Notes: generated from the sequence alone by a model not told the origin. A DNA stretch of 64,000 nucleotides from Pedobacter foliorum (GCF_013266735.1 NZ_JABSNU010000001.1:806001-870000), one strand, 5' to 3'; counted from the first letter of the stretch, positions 9,462-19,022 are shown. Made by a program: numbers and translations.

Positions 9462-11147
9462 CTACCAGAATTTCACATATAAGGCAGCAATAATCATTAA
9501 CGTTAGTACGATGAGTACCATTGTTGATTTGTTGACTTTGAACATTTCAGTATCTAGTTCAAAAGCCTTAGGATTGACCTTTGGTCCAGCCAAACTCATG
9601 ACAATCATGATCAGCATGGTAAAACCAAACGACAAGCCCATACAAATGTGGAAAGGAATTTCATAAGCTCCTGCACCGTTAGGGTAGGCAGTATACAACA
9701 AGGTGTCATTACCAAAAATTCCCGGAGCCATCTCGTTAAAGAACACTGAGAGTAAAAAACCTGCCAACACGCCGGCAATCGCTGCACTGCCTGTTGTTCT
9801 TTTCCAGAACATACCCAGTATAAACATGGCAAAGACGCCAGGGCTGATAAAACCGGTATATTTTTGAATAAAGGTGAATCCGCCTTCTCCGCCTATACCC
9901 AGCAAATCATTCCAGGTAAACAGTACTGCAAGGATCATCCCAACAAATACTGTTGCACGTCCGACAAATACCAGATTTCTTTGCTCAGTTCCTTTGTTAA
10001 AGTACTTGGAATAAATATCTAGCGTAAAAATCGTTGAGATGCTATTTACCTTTCCGGCAAGAGAAGCTACAATGGCTGCAGTCAGTGCAGCGACAGAGAG
10101 TCCTTTCAGACCTGTCGGTAAAAATGTTAGTACCGCAGAATAGGCACCGTCTTTTCCACCAACAAGTTGCGGCAAATGACCACCTTTGTACAGCACATAA
10201 GCTGCAATACCGGGAAGCATCACAATCAAAGGCATCAGCAGTTTAAGAAAGCCAGCAAAAAGGATTCCGGTTCTGGCTGTTTGAAGATCTGCACCCAATG
10301 CCCGCTGAGTAATGTATTGATTGCAGCCCCAGTAGTTCAGGTTGATGATCCAGATACCAGCTACGTAAGAGGCCAGGCCCGGAAAAGTCAGGTATTTGCT
10401 GATCTCAATCTGGCTTGAACTCTCCGTTGGTTTTGGAATGATCATTTTAAAATGCTCAGGGGCCTGTTCCATTAAAACATTGAATCCGGCAATGGCATTG
10501 GCACCAACACCGAACTTCTGACCCACAACAGTTAAGGCAATGTATGTGGTTACTAAACCACCAAAGATCAGTACTGCAACCTGGATCACGTCAGTATAGG
10601 CTACAACTTTCATTCCTCCGAGAGAAATGACCAGGGCAAATACTGCCAGTCCAATCATAATCACATGCAGATAATCACCGCCGGTAAGCCCATTGATAGC
10701 CACTGCTCCCAGGTAAAGAATAGAAGTAAGGTTAACGAAGACATAGAGGAACAACCAGAAAACAGCCATGATCAAAGCCACGGATTCGTTATACCTGGTC
10801 TTTAAAAATTGCGGCATGGTGTAGATCTTGTTTTTAAGATAAACAGGAATAAACCATACTGCTACGATGATTAAAGCGATGGCTGCTATCCATTCATATG
10901 CAGCGACGGCAATTCCCAGAAAAAAGCCCTCTCCACTCATTCCGATAAACTGCTCAGCAGAAATATTGGAAGCAATCAGGGAGGCGCCGATAGCCCACCA
11001 GGTAAGTGTTCCTTCGGCAAGAAAAAATGCTTTCGCATCATGTTCTCCTTTTTTTCGCTGACGGTAGACATAGTACCCGTAGCTTGAGACTACTAAGAAG
11101 TAGATGATAAAGACTACATAATCCGTAGTCACTAAACTATTATTCAT
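9462..11147 (-). CDS. araP: Sodium/solute symporter (SSS family), probable L-arabinose importer
   Basis: A 561-residue inner-membrane protein with about 14 predicted hydrophobic helices and the SSS family signature regions (ASNISAEQFIGMSG, then GG..W near the middle, KYTGFISPG). SGLT-like members couple sugar uptake to Na+. It is the last gene of araB-araD-araA-symporter, beginning 23 bases after araA, the same arrangement as the arabinose locus described in Bacteroides thetaiotaomicron. Substrate assignment to arabinose comes from this context, not from the sequence, and other pentoses are possible. Confidence 0.85.
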   Translation of the reverse strand: MNNSLVTTDYVVFIIYFLVVSSYGYYVYRQRKKGEHDAKAFFLAEGTLTWWAIGASLIASNISAEQFIGMSGEGFFLGIAVAAYEWIAAIALIIVAVWFIPVYLKNKIYTMPQFLKTRYNESVALIMAVFWLFLYVFVNLTSILYLGAVAINGLTGGDYLHVIMIGLAVFALVISLGGMKVVAYTDVIQVAVLIFGGLVTTYIALTVVGQKFGVGANAIAGFNVLMEQAPEHFKMIIPKPTESSSQIEISKYLTFPGLASYVAGIWIINLNYWGCNQYITQRALGADLQTARTGILFAGFLKLLMPLIVMLPGIAAYVLYKGGHLPQLVGGKDGAYSAVLTFLPTGLKGLSVAALTAAIVASLAGKVNSISTIFTLDIYSKYFNKGTEQRNLVFVGRATVFVGMILAVLFTWNDLLGIGGEGGFTFIQKYTGFISPGVFAMFILGMFWKRTTGSAAIAGVLAGFLLSVFFNEMAPGIFGNDTLLYTAYPNGAGAYEIPFHICMGLSFGFTMLIMIVMSLAGPKVNPKAFELDTEMFKVNKSTMVLIVLTLMIIAALYVKFW

Positions 11148-11170
11148 ACATTATTTGGTTAAGTCTTGGT

Positions 11171-12661
11171 TTATTTGTAGAACATCTCATTCCAGTGCAG
11201 CTCATTTCTGAACTGATCCAGTTTGGTTTCGGCTCCGATATTGATGTATTCCATTCCAGCAATATTTGCAAAGTCCTGCAAATGCCTGGTAGTTAAGTTT
11301 TGGCTATAAGCTGTGTGGTGTGCACCTCCCGCATAGATCCAGGCTGCGCAACCATTTTTCATGTCCGGGAGAGGTTTCCATAAGACCCTTGCAACTGGCA
11401 ACTTAGGCAATTCATGTTCAGCCTCCACTGCCTGGACTTCGTTAATCAATAGCCGGAACCTGTTACCCATATCTATTAACGAAGCATTTAACGCAGGACC
11501 ACCAGCGACGTTGAAGACAAGACGAGCAGGATCTGATTTTCCTCCGATCCCTAATGGATGGACTTCAAGAGAAGCCTTGCCCTTTGCAAGTGAGGCATCC
11601 ACTTCCAGCATATGTGAGCCCAGGACCATTGGATTTTCGGGGTTAAAGTGGTAAGTATAATCCTCCATAAAAGAATTGCCCCCTTCAAGACCAGAACCCA
11701 TAACTTTGCAGGCCCTTACCAGTGCGACTGTTTTCCAGTCACCTTCACCGGCAAATCCATAACCAGAAGCCATCAGACGTTGTGCAGCAATACCGGGTAA
11801 CTGGATCATGCCATGCAGGTCTTCAAAGGTATCTGTAAAGCCCTTAAAGTTTCCTTCCTCGAGGAACTTCCGCAAACCCAGCTCTATTTTAGCCGCCTGA
11901 TAAACAGAATTGCGCTGCGCACCGCCTTCCAGTAGGCTGGCATCCATATGATAGCTGCGCTCATATTCCTGGAGCAGGTTCTGAATAGACTGATCCTCCA
12001 CACTGTTGATCACCTCTACCAAATCCCCTATGCCGTAGGTATTGACTGAAAAGCCGAATTTCATTTCAGCTTCCACCTTGTCTCCCTCGGTCACTGCAAC
12101 ATAACGCATGTTGTCACCGAACCGAGCAAACTTCGCACCCTGCCAATCGTGCCAGCCGGCGGCAGCACGGGTCCAGGTGCTGATCTGCTCCAGTACTTCT
12201 TCATCCTGCCAGTGGCCTACAACGACCTTACGGTCTTTGCGCATCCTGGACATGATAAAGCCAAATTCACGGTCACCGTGAGCACTTTGGTTCAGGTTCA
12301 TGAAATCCATATCAATGCTGTCCCAGGGAATATCGCGGTTGAATTGTGTATGTAGGTGGAGTAGGGGTTTTTGCAAAATATTGAGTCCTCTAATCCACAT
12401 CTTGGCAGGGGAAAAAGTATGCATCCAGGTAATTACGCCGATACATGCCGGTGATGAATTCGCCTGCTGCAGGGTCTGGAAGATCTCATCAGGAGTCTTT
12501 ACGATTGGTTTGTAAACCACCGTGACAGGGATTTGCTCAGCCTGATGCAGTGACTCTGCAACTTGCTGAGCATGTTGAGCAACTGTTTTTAGGGTTTCCT
12601 CTCCGTATAAATGCTGAGTTCCGGTAATGAACCAAACTTCTAAGTTTTTTAAATTGATCAT
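11171..12661 (-). CDS. araA: L-arabinose isomerase
   Basis: Converts L-arabinose to L-ribulose in the cytosol, with a divalent metal. At 496 residues it matches the usual length (about 500). The family pattern is present throughout: [15 protein letters not shown] at the N-terminus, [12 protein letters not shown], the region [14 protein letters not shown], the metal/catalytic segment [16 protein letters not shown] and [15 protein letters not shown], the His of GSHMLEVD, and the C-terminal GGAHHTAYS. It starts 29 bases after araD and precedes the symporter by 23 bases, so it belongs to one operon controlled from the araB promoter. Confidence 0.98.
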   Translation of the reverse strand: MINLKNLEVWFITGTQHLYGEETLKTVAQHAQQVAESLHQAEQIPVTVVYKPIVKTPDEIFQTLQQANSSPACIGVITWMHTFSPAKMWIRGLNILQKPLLHLHTQFNRDIPWDSIDMDFMNLNQSAHGDREFGFIMSRMRKDRKVVVGHWQDEEVLEQISTWTRAAAGWHDWQGAKFARFGDNMRYVAVTEGDKVEAEMKFGFSVNTYGIGDLVEVINSVEDQSIQNLLQEYERSYHMDASLLEGGAQRNSVYQAAKIELGLRKFLEEGNFKGFTDTFEDLHGMIQLPGIAAQRLMASGYGFAGEGDWKTVALVRACKVMGSGLEGGNSFMEDYTYHFNPENPMVLGSHMLEVDASLAKGKASLEVHPLGIGGKSDPARLVFNVAGGPALNASLIDMGNRFRLLINEVQAVEAEHELPKLPVARVLWKPLPDMKNGCAAWIYAGGAHHTAYSQNLTTRHLQDFANIAGMEYINIGAETKLDQFRNELHWNEMFYK

Positions 12662-12690
12662 GTTATCGTATTTTATTTCTTTTTATGTAA

Positions 12691-13389
12691 TTATTGTCCG
12701 TAATAACTATCGGGGCCGTGCTTGCGTTCAAAATGCTTTTTAATCAGGGCATCCTTAAGTTTCGGTGCCTGAGGATTGATCTGCCTGGTGAGCAACGCCA
12801 TTTGTGCTACCGATTCGAGGACTGCACTGTTATAGACCGCTTTTTCTGCTGTTTTTCCCCAGGTAAAAGGAGCATGGTTGCCTACCAGGATCATTTCTAC
12901 CTCGCGGTAATCTAGCCCCAGGTCCTTAAAGTGATTGAGGATCTGAAAGCCAGTTTCGTATTCATAGTTACCGCTGATCATTTCATCGCCCATTGGTGCT
13001 GCACAAGGAATGTCAGTAGTCAGGTGATCGGCATGTGTTGTACCAAAAATGGGGATGTCAGATTGGGCCTGAGCCCATGCTGTAGCATAGGTAGAATGGG
13101 TATGTACAATTCCTGAGATATCCTCCCAGTGTTTGTAAAGCACGGCATGTGTCTGGGTGTCTGAGGAGGGGCGGAGCTTTCCTTCTACTGTGATTCCATC
13201 AAAATCTACGATTACCATATCCTCAACTGTTAATTTATCATATGGAACACCGCTGGGTTTTATGGCAAATACCCCTCTGTCACGATCCGCAGCGCTGACA
13301 TTGCCGAAAGTAAACAACACCAGGTTTAGCTTTGGCAACTGCATGTTTGCCAAATAAGCTTCTTGTTTGATATGCTGATAAATGCCCAT
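12691..13389 (-). CDS. araD: L-ribulose-5-phosphate 4-epimerase
   Basis: Interconverts L-ribulose 5-phosphate and D-xylulose 5-phosphate, the last arabinose-specific step. It is a 232-residue class II aldolase-fold enzyme. The metal-binding His pair is His96 and His98 in VHTHSTYATAWAQ, and the third ligand lies in the GNHAPFTWG motif. The phosphate/substrate segments TFGNVSAADR and KPSGVPYDKL are intact. Its ATG overlaps the araB stop by one base (TAATG), a sign of translational coupling. Confidence 0.97.
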   Translation of the reverse strand: MGIYQHIKQEAYLANMQLPKLNLVLFTFGNVSAADRDRGVFAIKPSGVPYDKLTVEDMVIVDFDGITVEGKLRPSSDTQTHAVLYKHWEDISGIVHTHSTYATAWAQAQSDIPIFGTTHADHLTTDIPCAAPMGDEMISGNYEYETGFQILNHFKDLGLDYREVEMILVGNHAPFTWGKTAEKAVYNSAVLESVAQMALLTRQINPQAPKLKDALIKKHFERKHGPDSYYGQ

Positions 13390-15086
13390 TATTGATATAG
13401 TTTGGATTCCTTTTTATTGTGTTTTTCAATATATCTGCCCAATGAGAGGTATCGCTGATAGTGCTCTCGATATGCCCTGCTACGTTGAGGATCGGGTTGA
13501 TACTCTTTTTCAAAGCCGGTGCCCATAGCATTCATTGCGGTTTGAATATCCTCATGAATACCTGCTGCAACGGATGCAAACATTGCTGCCCCCAGAGCAC
13601 ATGTATGCTCAAAGCGGTGGATACGGATCGGCATTTCCAGAACATCGGCCATCATCTGCATGATATAGGGTGATTTTTTTGCTACACCGCCGATACCAAT
13701 GATACCTTGCACAGGAACACCCTGTTCTTTAAACCGATCGACAATGTTTTTTGCTCCATAGCAGGTGGCCGCTGCCAGGGCACGGAAAAATCGGGGAGCA
13801 TCTGTACCCAGGCTCAAACCTGTTACTGCACCTTTCAGCTCCTGGTTTGCATCAGGTGTACGTCTGCCATTGAGCCAGTCCAGGGCCAGTTCGAACTCGT
13901 CGTCGTCCTGTAATCCGGCAGCCTGCCTGCTCAGTTCTCCAATGATTTTGAGACTGATTTCCTCTTTCAGGGCGAGGGCAGTTTGTTGATCAATGTACTG
14001 AGATTCGGTCAGCAGATGCTCCAGTGGCCAGCTGATCAGGTTTTTAAACCAGGCGTATACATCACCAAAAGCTGACTGTCCGGCTTCCAGACCAGCCATT
14101 CCAGGGATGACTGAGCCGTCCACCTGCCCACAGATCCCCCTAACCAGCGTTCCCTCCAGGTCCTGGTTCGGTGCCACCAGAATATCACAGGTACTGGTTC
14201 CCATTACCTTACTTAGGTAATAAGGCTCAATTTGTCCACCCACGGCACCCATGTGTGCATCAAAGGCACCAGCTCCAATAATGACATCTGTATCCAAACC
14301 GAGTTTTTCAGCCCATTCCGGGCTTAGATTTCCGATGCTGACATCAGCAGTATAAGTCTCACGCGGCATCAGCTTCCGGTAGCCAGCCAGAATCGGATCA
14401 AGGGAAACAAAAAAGTCTTCAGGTGGCAGACCATCGAATTCATCTGCCCATAATGCCTTATGTCCCGCTGCACACCTGCTGCGCTTCATTTCTTCAATAT
14501 TTTTTTTGCCGCATAACAAGAAAGGAATCCAATCACAATGTTCTACCCAGGAAACAGCAGTCTTACGTACTTCATTATCTACCCTAAGGGTATGAAGTAG
14601 TTTTGCCCAGAACCACTCAGAAGAGTATATTCCACCTACGTATTTTAAATAATTAACGGGGAATCGCCCTGCATGCCTGTTGATCTCCGCAGCTTCCTCC
14701 AGGGCAGTATGGTCCTTCCACAAGACAAACATTGCATTTGGATTCTCCGCAAACTCAGGCCTAAGCGCCAGAGGCGTTCCGGTCTGGTCAACGGCCACCG
14801 GGCTAGATCCTGTAGTATCCACTGAGATTCCCCTGATCAGCCTGGCAACATTGGCTCCGCCTGATTTGGCAATGCAGTCTTTTATAGTGTAAGTAAGCCC
14901 CTCAATATAGTCAAGAGGATGTTGGCGGAATTGATTGACGGACGGATTACAATACAATCCCTTGTTCCATCTGGGATAATGAAAAACGGAAGAAGCGATT
15001 TCCTTTCCGTCTGCCGTATCAACCAGCACCGAACGTACAGAATCTGTACCATAATCTACTCCGATCACATAGTTTGTAGTATTCAT
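13389..15086 (-). CDS. araB: Ribulokinase
   Basis: Phosphorylates L-ribulose at C5 with ATP. It is a 565-residue FGGY-family kinase, equal in length to E. coli AraB. The N-terminal phosphate loop GVDYGTDSVRSVLVD, the FGGY domain motif GAGAFDAHMGAVGG and the C-terminal ATP site GIGGVAKKSPYIMQMMAD are all present. It is the first gene of araB-araD-araA-symporter. An imperfect copy of the shared operator lies immediately upstream of its start (15093-15117), which would let a repressor block both transcription and access to the start region. Confidence 0.97.
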   Translation of the reverse strand: MNTTNYVIGVDYGTDSVRSVLVDTADGKEIASSVFHYPRWNKGLYCNPSVNQFRQHPLDYIEGLTYTIKDCIAKSGGANVARLIRGISVDTTGSSPVAVDQTGTPLALRPEFAENPNAMFVLWKDHTALEEAAEINRHAGRFPVNYLKYVGGIYSSEWFWAKLLHTLRVDNEVRKTAVSWVEHCDWIPFLLCGKKNIEEMKRSRCAAGHKALWADEFDGLPPEDFFVSLDPILAGYRKLMPRETYTADVSIGNLSPEWAEKLGLDTDVIIGAGAFDAHMGAVGGQIEPYYLSKVMGTSTCDILVAPNQDLEGTLVRGICGQVDGSVIPGMAGLEAGQSAFGDVYAWFKNLISWPLEHLLTESQYIDQQTALALKEEISLKIIGELSRQAAGLQDDDEFELALDWLNGRRTPDANQELKGAVTGLSLGTDAPRFFRALAAATCYGAKNIVDRFKEQGVPVQGIIGIGGVAKKSPYIMQMMADVLEMPIRIHRFEHTCALGAAMFASVAAGIHEDIQTAMNAMGTGFEKEYQPDPQRSRAYREHYQRYLSLGRYIEKHNKKESKLYQ

Positions 15087-15092
15087 AAAGTT

Positions 15093-15117
15093 TATAAATG
15101 TCTATTTAACGTTTATT
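15093..15117. promoter_or_regulatory. Operator copy B (AraR-like site) before araB
   Basis: Half-site tataaatgt, 7-base spacer, then acgtttatt; 7 of 9 left-arm bases fit the palindrome shared by the three other sites in this window. It lies 7 to 31 bases upstream of the araB ATG, so occupancy would overlap the transcription start or leader. Confidence 0.7.
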
Positions 15118-15145
15118 TGTTTTGGCAAAAAAAATGATTTGGGTT

Positions 15146-15170
15146 TAGTATATCGATAATTGATATACTA
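15146..15170. promoter_or_regulatory. Inverted repeat between the HAD gene and araB
   Basis: Perfect 9-base arms tagtatatc (15146-15154) and gatatacta (15162-15170). On the minus strand it is followed by a T-run (complement of 15126-15133) about 12 bases away, so it could be the HAD gene's terminator or a second regulatory site for araB. I cannot choose between them. Confidence 0.45.
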
Positions 15171-15212
15171 TTTGCGTGCTGCCTGGCAGTATACATTGAT
15201 TACAAAACTGCG

Positions 15213-15986
15213 TTACCACCAGCTTAAGGGAAGAGTTATTTCATCAACCGAGCTTGCAATCAAATCGGGTTTAAACGCATAATGACTTTGCGAATCTTTG
15301 GTGGCAATACCCGAGAGCACCAATATGGTTTTATATCCCATTTGCACACCACCCTGAATATCGGTTTCCATGGTATCACCTATTACTGTTGTTTCTGCGG
15401 TTTCCAGACCTAAAAATTTACGGGCTGAACGCATCATTACCGGACTTGGCTTACCGGTTACAAAGGCATGTCGTCCTGTCGCCTCTTCAATCATAGCGGT
15501 GGTAGCCGCAATTCCCAAGTTATTCCAACCCGGTTTTTTTGGTGAAGGGTCACGGTTTGTAGTGATGAACTTGGCTCCGGCCAGAATCATATCTACGGCG
15601 CGCTGAACCATTTCAAGCGTGAAATTCCTTCCCTCACCAAGTACAACGTACTCCGGATCTGTATTGACCAGTGTAATCCCATTTTCGTGCAAGCTACTGA
15701 TCAGGCCGCCTTCTCCCAGCACGTAGGCGGTGGCAGAAGGACTTTGGTCAGATAAGAATTTCCCTGTGGCCATTGCGCTGGTATATACATGTCGGTCCTC
15801 AACTTTGATACCCAGACCTTTCAGTTTGCGTCTGATCTCCAAACTGGTCCTTTGACTATTGTTGGTCATGAAAGTAAATGGAATATCATTTTTGATGAGG
15901 TTGTTGATAAACTTATCAGCGCCAAGGATTAGTTCCTCCCCGCTATAAATTACCCCATCCATATCGATTAAAAGTCCTTGTTTCAT
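15213..15986 (-). CDS. HAD-IIA family phosphatase (NagD-like)
   Basis: A 257-residue soluble HAD-superfamily hydrolase. Motif I is DMDGVIYSG (Asp8, Asp10), motif II is MTNNS (Thr41), the motif III Lys lies in FVTGKPSP, and motif IV is IGDTMETDI. The C2-type cap between motifs II and III marks the NagD/4-nitrophenylphosphatase group, which dephosphorylates small sugar or glycolytic phosphates. It stands alone between the araB operon and divergent transketolase genes. The shared operator (16021-16045) lies 34 bases upstream of its start, so it is probably arabinose-regulated. A role in removing misphosphorylated pentoses is a guess. Confidence 0.88.
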   Translation of the reverse strand: MKQGLLIDMDGVIYSGEELILGADKFINNLIKNDIPFTFMTNNSQRTSLEIRRKLKGLGIKVEDRHVYTSAMATGKFLSDQSPSATAYVLGEGGLISSLHENGITLVNTDPEYVVLGEGRNFTLEMVQRAVDMILAGAKFITTNRDPSPKKPGWNNLGIAATTAMIEEATGRHAFVTGKPSPVMMRSARKFLGLETAETTVIGDTMETDIQGGVQMGYKTILVLSGIATKDSQSHYAFKPDLIASSVDEITLPLSWW

Positions 15987-16020
15987 TATTTGGTTTTTGG
16001 TTATAACAAATATATAATTT

Positions 16021-16045
16021 AATAAACGTTTTTTTGACGTTTATT
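16021..16045. promoter_or_regulatory. Operator copy A (AraR-like site) between HAD and transketolase genes
   Basis: Perfect 9-base palindrome aataaacgt-N7-acgtttatt. It lies in the divergent intergenic region, 35 bases from the HAD start and 113 bases from the transketolase start, and could control both. Confidence 0.8.
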
Positions 16046-16157
16046 TTATAATAATTCAGTTATAAGTGGTAATTTTCGGCACCGAAGTAAGGCCAGGTTA
16101 TTTTTAACAGCGCCTAGCTGATTTTCGGACTATTCAATGCAAACCAAATTTTGTTAA

Positions 16158-17006
16158 ATGAAGCATAAAAGTATTAATGAATTAGAAGATATCGCTACTC
16201 AGGTAAGAAGGGATATTGTTAGGATGGTACATGCCTGCCAATCTGGTCACCCGGGAGGATCATTAGGCTGTGCAGATTTCTTTACTGCACTGTATTTTGA
16301 GGTAATGAACCACGGTACTGATTTTACAATGGATGGAAAAGGAGAAGACTTATTTTTCCTATCTAACGGACACATTTCACCGGTTTTTTATAGTGTTCTT
16401 GCCAGATCTGGATACTTTGATATTAGCGAACTAGCTACTTTCAGAAAATTAAACTCAAGGTTACAAGGTCACCCAACAACTCACGAAGGACTTCCGGGCA
16501 TTAGAATTGCCTCTGGATCTTTAGGTCAGGGAATGTCTGTTGCTATTGGTGCAGCCCAGGCTAAAAAGCTTAATAAAGATCATTCAACTGTATATGTTTT
16601 ACTGGGAGACGGTGAATTACAGGAAGGTCAAAACTGGGAAGCCATTATGTATGCGCCTCATAATAAGGTAGACAACCTGATTGCTTCAATTGATTATAAC
16701 GGACAACAAATTGATGGTCCTACTGAAAAAGTATTATCTCTTGAAAACCTACAAGCCAAATTTGAGGCTTTTGGATGGCATGTGATTAGCTCTGATGGTA
16801 ACGACATGGATTCAATTGTTAAAGCATTACATTATGCTAAATCATTAACAGGAAAAGGTAAACCAATTTTGAATTTAATGAGTACCCAAATGGGTGCTGG
16901 TGTTGATTTCATGATGGGATCACATAAATGGCATGGTGTTGCTCCAAATGATGAGCAACTTGCTACTGCCCTTGCTCAATTGCCAAGTACCTTAAAAGAT
17001 TATTAA
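16158..17006 (+). CDS. tkt: Transketolase, N-terminal (TPP-binding) subunit
   Basis: A 282-residue protein equal to the first third or so of a full transketolase. It carries the substrate/TPP segment CQSGHPGGSLGCADF near residue 30, the LSNGHISP motif and the thiamine-diphosphate Mg2+ motif GDGELQEGQNWEA. The pyrimidine-binding half is encoded by the next gene, so the active enzyme needs both. Transketolase moves C2 units among pentose, triose and hexose phosphates and would drain the xylulose 5-phosphate made from arabinose. The flanking operator A supports membership in the arabinose regulon. Codon use is AT-rich and uniform, unlike the neighbouring ara genes, which may reflect high expression. 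Confidence 0.95.
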   Translation: MKHKSINELEDIATQVRRDIVRMVHACQSGHPGGSLGCADFFTALYFEVMNHGTDFTMDGKGEDLFFLSNGHISPVFYSVLARSGYFDISELATFRKLNSRLQGHPTTHEGLPGIRIASGSLGQGMSVAIGAAQAKKLNKDHSTVYVLLGDGELQEGQNWEAIMYAPHNKVDNLIASIDYNGQQIDGPTEKVLSLENLQAKFEAFGWHVISSDGNDMDSIVKALHYAKSLTGKGKPILNLMSTQMGAGVDFMMGSHKWHGVAPNDEQLATALAQLPSTLKDY

Positions 17007-17075
17007 TAGAAAACTCGTGAAAACCTGCGGAGCAAGCTTGAACACGGTTAATTAAAAATAGAAAACTCGTGAAAA
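17005..17075. repeat. 19-base direct repeat at the transketolase subunit junction
   Basis: The string aatagaaaactcgtgaaaa occurs at 17005-17023 and 17057-17075, 52 bases apart. The second copy contains the GTG start of the downstream subunit. The first copy contains a GTG that opens a 12-codon reading frame (17018-17056) ending just before the second copy. Confidence 0.85.
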
Positions 17076-18028
17076 AATATACATACACTGAAAAAAAAGA
17101 TACCCGCTCTGGTTTTGGAGCAGGATTACTTGAAGCAGGTAAGAAAAACCCTGAAGTAGTTGCACTTTGTGCTGACTTAGTGGGCTCTTTAAAAATGGAT
17201 GCCTTTATTGCAGCATTCCCTGAGCGCTTTTTCCAGATCGGTATTGCTGAAGCAAACATGATCGGTATTGCCGCCGGATTAACCATTGGCGGTAAAGTTC
17301 CATTTACCGGAACTTTCGCTAACTTTTCAACTGGAAGAGTTTACGATCAGATTCGTCAATCAGTAGCTTACTCTGATAAAAACGTAAAAATCTGTGCTTC
17401 TCACGCTGGTTTAACCTTAGGAGAAGATGGTGCAACTCACCAGATCCTTGAAGATATAGGTTTAATGAAAATGCTTCCTGGCATGACTGTAATTAATCCT
17501 TGTGATTATAACCAAACTAAAGCAGCTACTATCGCTATAGCTGAGCATCATGGCCCGGTTTATCTACGCTTTGGTCGCCCGGTAATCCCTGTATTTACTG
17601 ATCCTGATCAGAAATTCGAGATTGGTAAGGCATGGATGGTAAACGAAGGTACTGATGTAACTATTATTGCTACCGGACACATGGTTTGGAAAGCAATTGA
17701 AGCTGGCGAAAAACTAGCAGAAATGGGCATCGATGCTGAAATTATTAATATCCACACCATTAAACCTTTGGATGAAGAAGCAATTCAAAAATCTGTAAAG
17801 AAAACAGGATGTGTGGTTACTTGCGAAGAGCACAATAAATTTGGTGGATTAGGTGAAAGCGTTGCAAGATTACTTTCAACTGAATTGCCAACTCCTCAGG
17901 AATTTGTTGCTGTTAACGACAGCTTCGGAGAAAGTGGTACGCCAGATCAATTAATGACTAAATACGGATTAGATTCAATAAATATCATTGAAGCAGCTCA
18001 AAAAGTAATTAAAAGAGCAAAATCATAA
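17069..18028 (+). CDS. tkt: Transketolase, C-terminal (pyrimidine-binding) subunit
   Basis: A 319-residue protein matching the rest of transketolase: the Pyr domain with the catalytic Glu in FQIGIAEANMIGIAAGL, the SHAGLTLGEDGATHQ loop, and the C-terminal transketolase domain (about 190-305) with VTCEEHNKFGGLG. The start is GTG at 17069, the only start that keeps the N-terminus at the usual length, and it lies inside a duplicated sequence. It follows the N-terminal subunit by 62 bases and must be co-transcribed with it. Two-subunit transketolases are common in Bacteroidota, archaea and Firmicutes. Confidence 0.95.
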   Translation: MKKYTYTEKKDTRSGFGAGLLEAGKKNPEVVALCADLVGSLKMDAFIAAFPERFFQIGIAEANMIGIAAGLTIGGKVPFTGTFANFSTGRVYDQIRQSVAYSDKNVKICASHAGLTLGEDGATHQILEDIGLMKMLPGMTVINPCDYNQTKAATIAIAEHHGPVYLRFGRPVIPVFTDPDQKFEIGKAWMVNEGTDVTIIATGHMVWKAIEAGEKLAEMGIDAEIINIHTIKPLDEEAIQKSVKKTGCVVTCEEHNKFGGLGESVARLLSTELPTPQEFVAVNDSFGESGTPDQLMTKYGLDSINIIEAAQKVIKRAKS

Positions 18029-18066
18029 CTACTTCCTGGCAGGGTATTTTCGGGCTGACTCCGGTT

Positions 18067-18110
18067 GGCCTGAATTACTTACACTGTCCTGACTCGAATT
18101 GCTTCAGGCC
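18067..18110. terminator. Possible hairpin between convergent tkt and araR genes
   Basis: Perfect 8-base arms ggcctgaa (18067-18074) and ttcaggcc (18103-18110), with a 28-base loop. There is no T-run, so termination is only a possibility. Confidence 0.3.
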
Positions 18111-18161
18111 ACAGACACCGGCATATCATCACTCCTGGAACAGAATCAGCTTGCAGCAGAC

Positions 18162-18869
18162 CTATTGCAGTTCCGTACCCTTGTTTTTTGGTAATAAGTT
18201 CAGAAACTGAAACTGGGCTTTATGTTTGGCCTTATCCAGCTTGAAATAAAATGCTCCTTTTTTTGAAGCGGATTTATCTTTCTGACTCTGTTTGATCAAC
18301 AGGCCGCTGGCAGATATTTTACGGATAAAATTTCTGTTGTCCACCAGCGTGTCGTAAACTTCTTCATAGAGCACCTGAAGTTGGGGAATGGTGAATTTTT
18401 TGGGTAGTAGCTCAAAAAGTATCGGTTCCAGAGCCGCTCTGTAACGAAGCTTATTAATGGCATCTTTCACCATCAGGTCATGATCAAATATCAGCGTGGG
18501 TACTGCTTTGAGCTCAAACCACTCTGCATGAAACCTGTCATTGATCTGGGTACTATACTTATTGATGTCGATTAATGCAAAATAAGCCACAGAGATAGTT
18601 CGTTCTATAGGGTCTCGGCTTAGCTCTCCGTAAGTTTTGAGTTGCTCCAGGTAAAGGTCATGTAAGCCGGTCAGCTCCAGTAGAATTCTTTTGGCAGCAC
18701 CATCCAGGTTTTCATCGGCATGGACAAATCCCCCCATTAAACTCCAGTGGTCCTTGATCGGCTCAATAGCACGCTTGATGACCAACAGCTTTAGCTTTTC
18801 ACCATCATATCCGAATATAATGCAGTCGACTGCTACCAGAATGGGGTTTTGACTAGCATATTTAGCCAT
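18162..18869 (-). CDS. araR: Nudix-type transcriptional regulator, probable arabinose repressor AraR
   Basis: A 235-residue protein with an N-terminal Nudix-fold domain (about 1-145) and a C-terminal winged helix (about 150-225, FTIPQLQVLYEEVYDTLVDNRNF). The Nudix box at residues 47-69 keeps Gly47, Glu53, Arg61, Glu65 and Gly68 but has Ile62 and Leu66 where an active enzyme has the metal-binding Glu residues. It should therefore bind a ligand, not hydrolyse one. This architecture is that of AraR, characterised in Bacteroides thetaiotaomicron, where L-arabinose releases the repressor from DNA. Position in the middle of an arabinose regulon and an operator 129 bases upstream of its own start support the name and suggest autoregulation. 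An NrtR-type NAD regulator has a similar layout but is less likely here. Confidence 0.88.
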   Translation of the reverse strand: MAKYASQNPILVAVDCIIFGYDGEKLKLLVIKRAIEPIKDHWSLMGGFVHADENLDGAAKRILLELTGLHDLYLEQLKTYGELSRDPIERTISVAYFALIDINKYSTQINDRFHAEWFELKAVPTLIFDHDLMVKDAINKLRYRAALEPILFELLPKKFTIPQLQVLYEEVYDTLVDNRNFIRKISASGLLIKQSQKDKSASKKGAFYFKLDKAKHKAQFQFLNLLPKNKGTELQ

Positions 18870-18997
18870 AGTAGAGATTGGTTTAGATTGAATTTATGTA
18901 AAGACCTTAGATTTTCATGCTTGCCGCTCAGCCATTTTCAGCAACAGCGAAAGTAGGATTTTTTTTAAAATCTAAACTCTATTTAAAAACAAAAATA

Positions 18998-19022
18998 AAT
19001 AAACGTTACAATGACGTTAATA
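18998..19022. promoter_or_regulatory. Operator copy C (AraR-like site) between araR and the epimerase gene
   Basis: Left half-site aataaacgt is perfect; the right half acgttaata matches 7 of 9. Spacer 7. It lies just upstream of a possible Bacteroidota -7 element (tattttag at 19029-19036) for the epimerase gene, where binding would block RNA polymerase. Confidence 0.7.

Noticed and set aside
16963..17286. 107-codon minus-strand frame across the transketolase junction
   Set aside because: Antisense to two certain genes, and no family-like residues.
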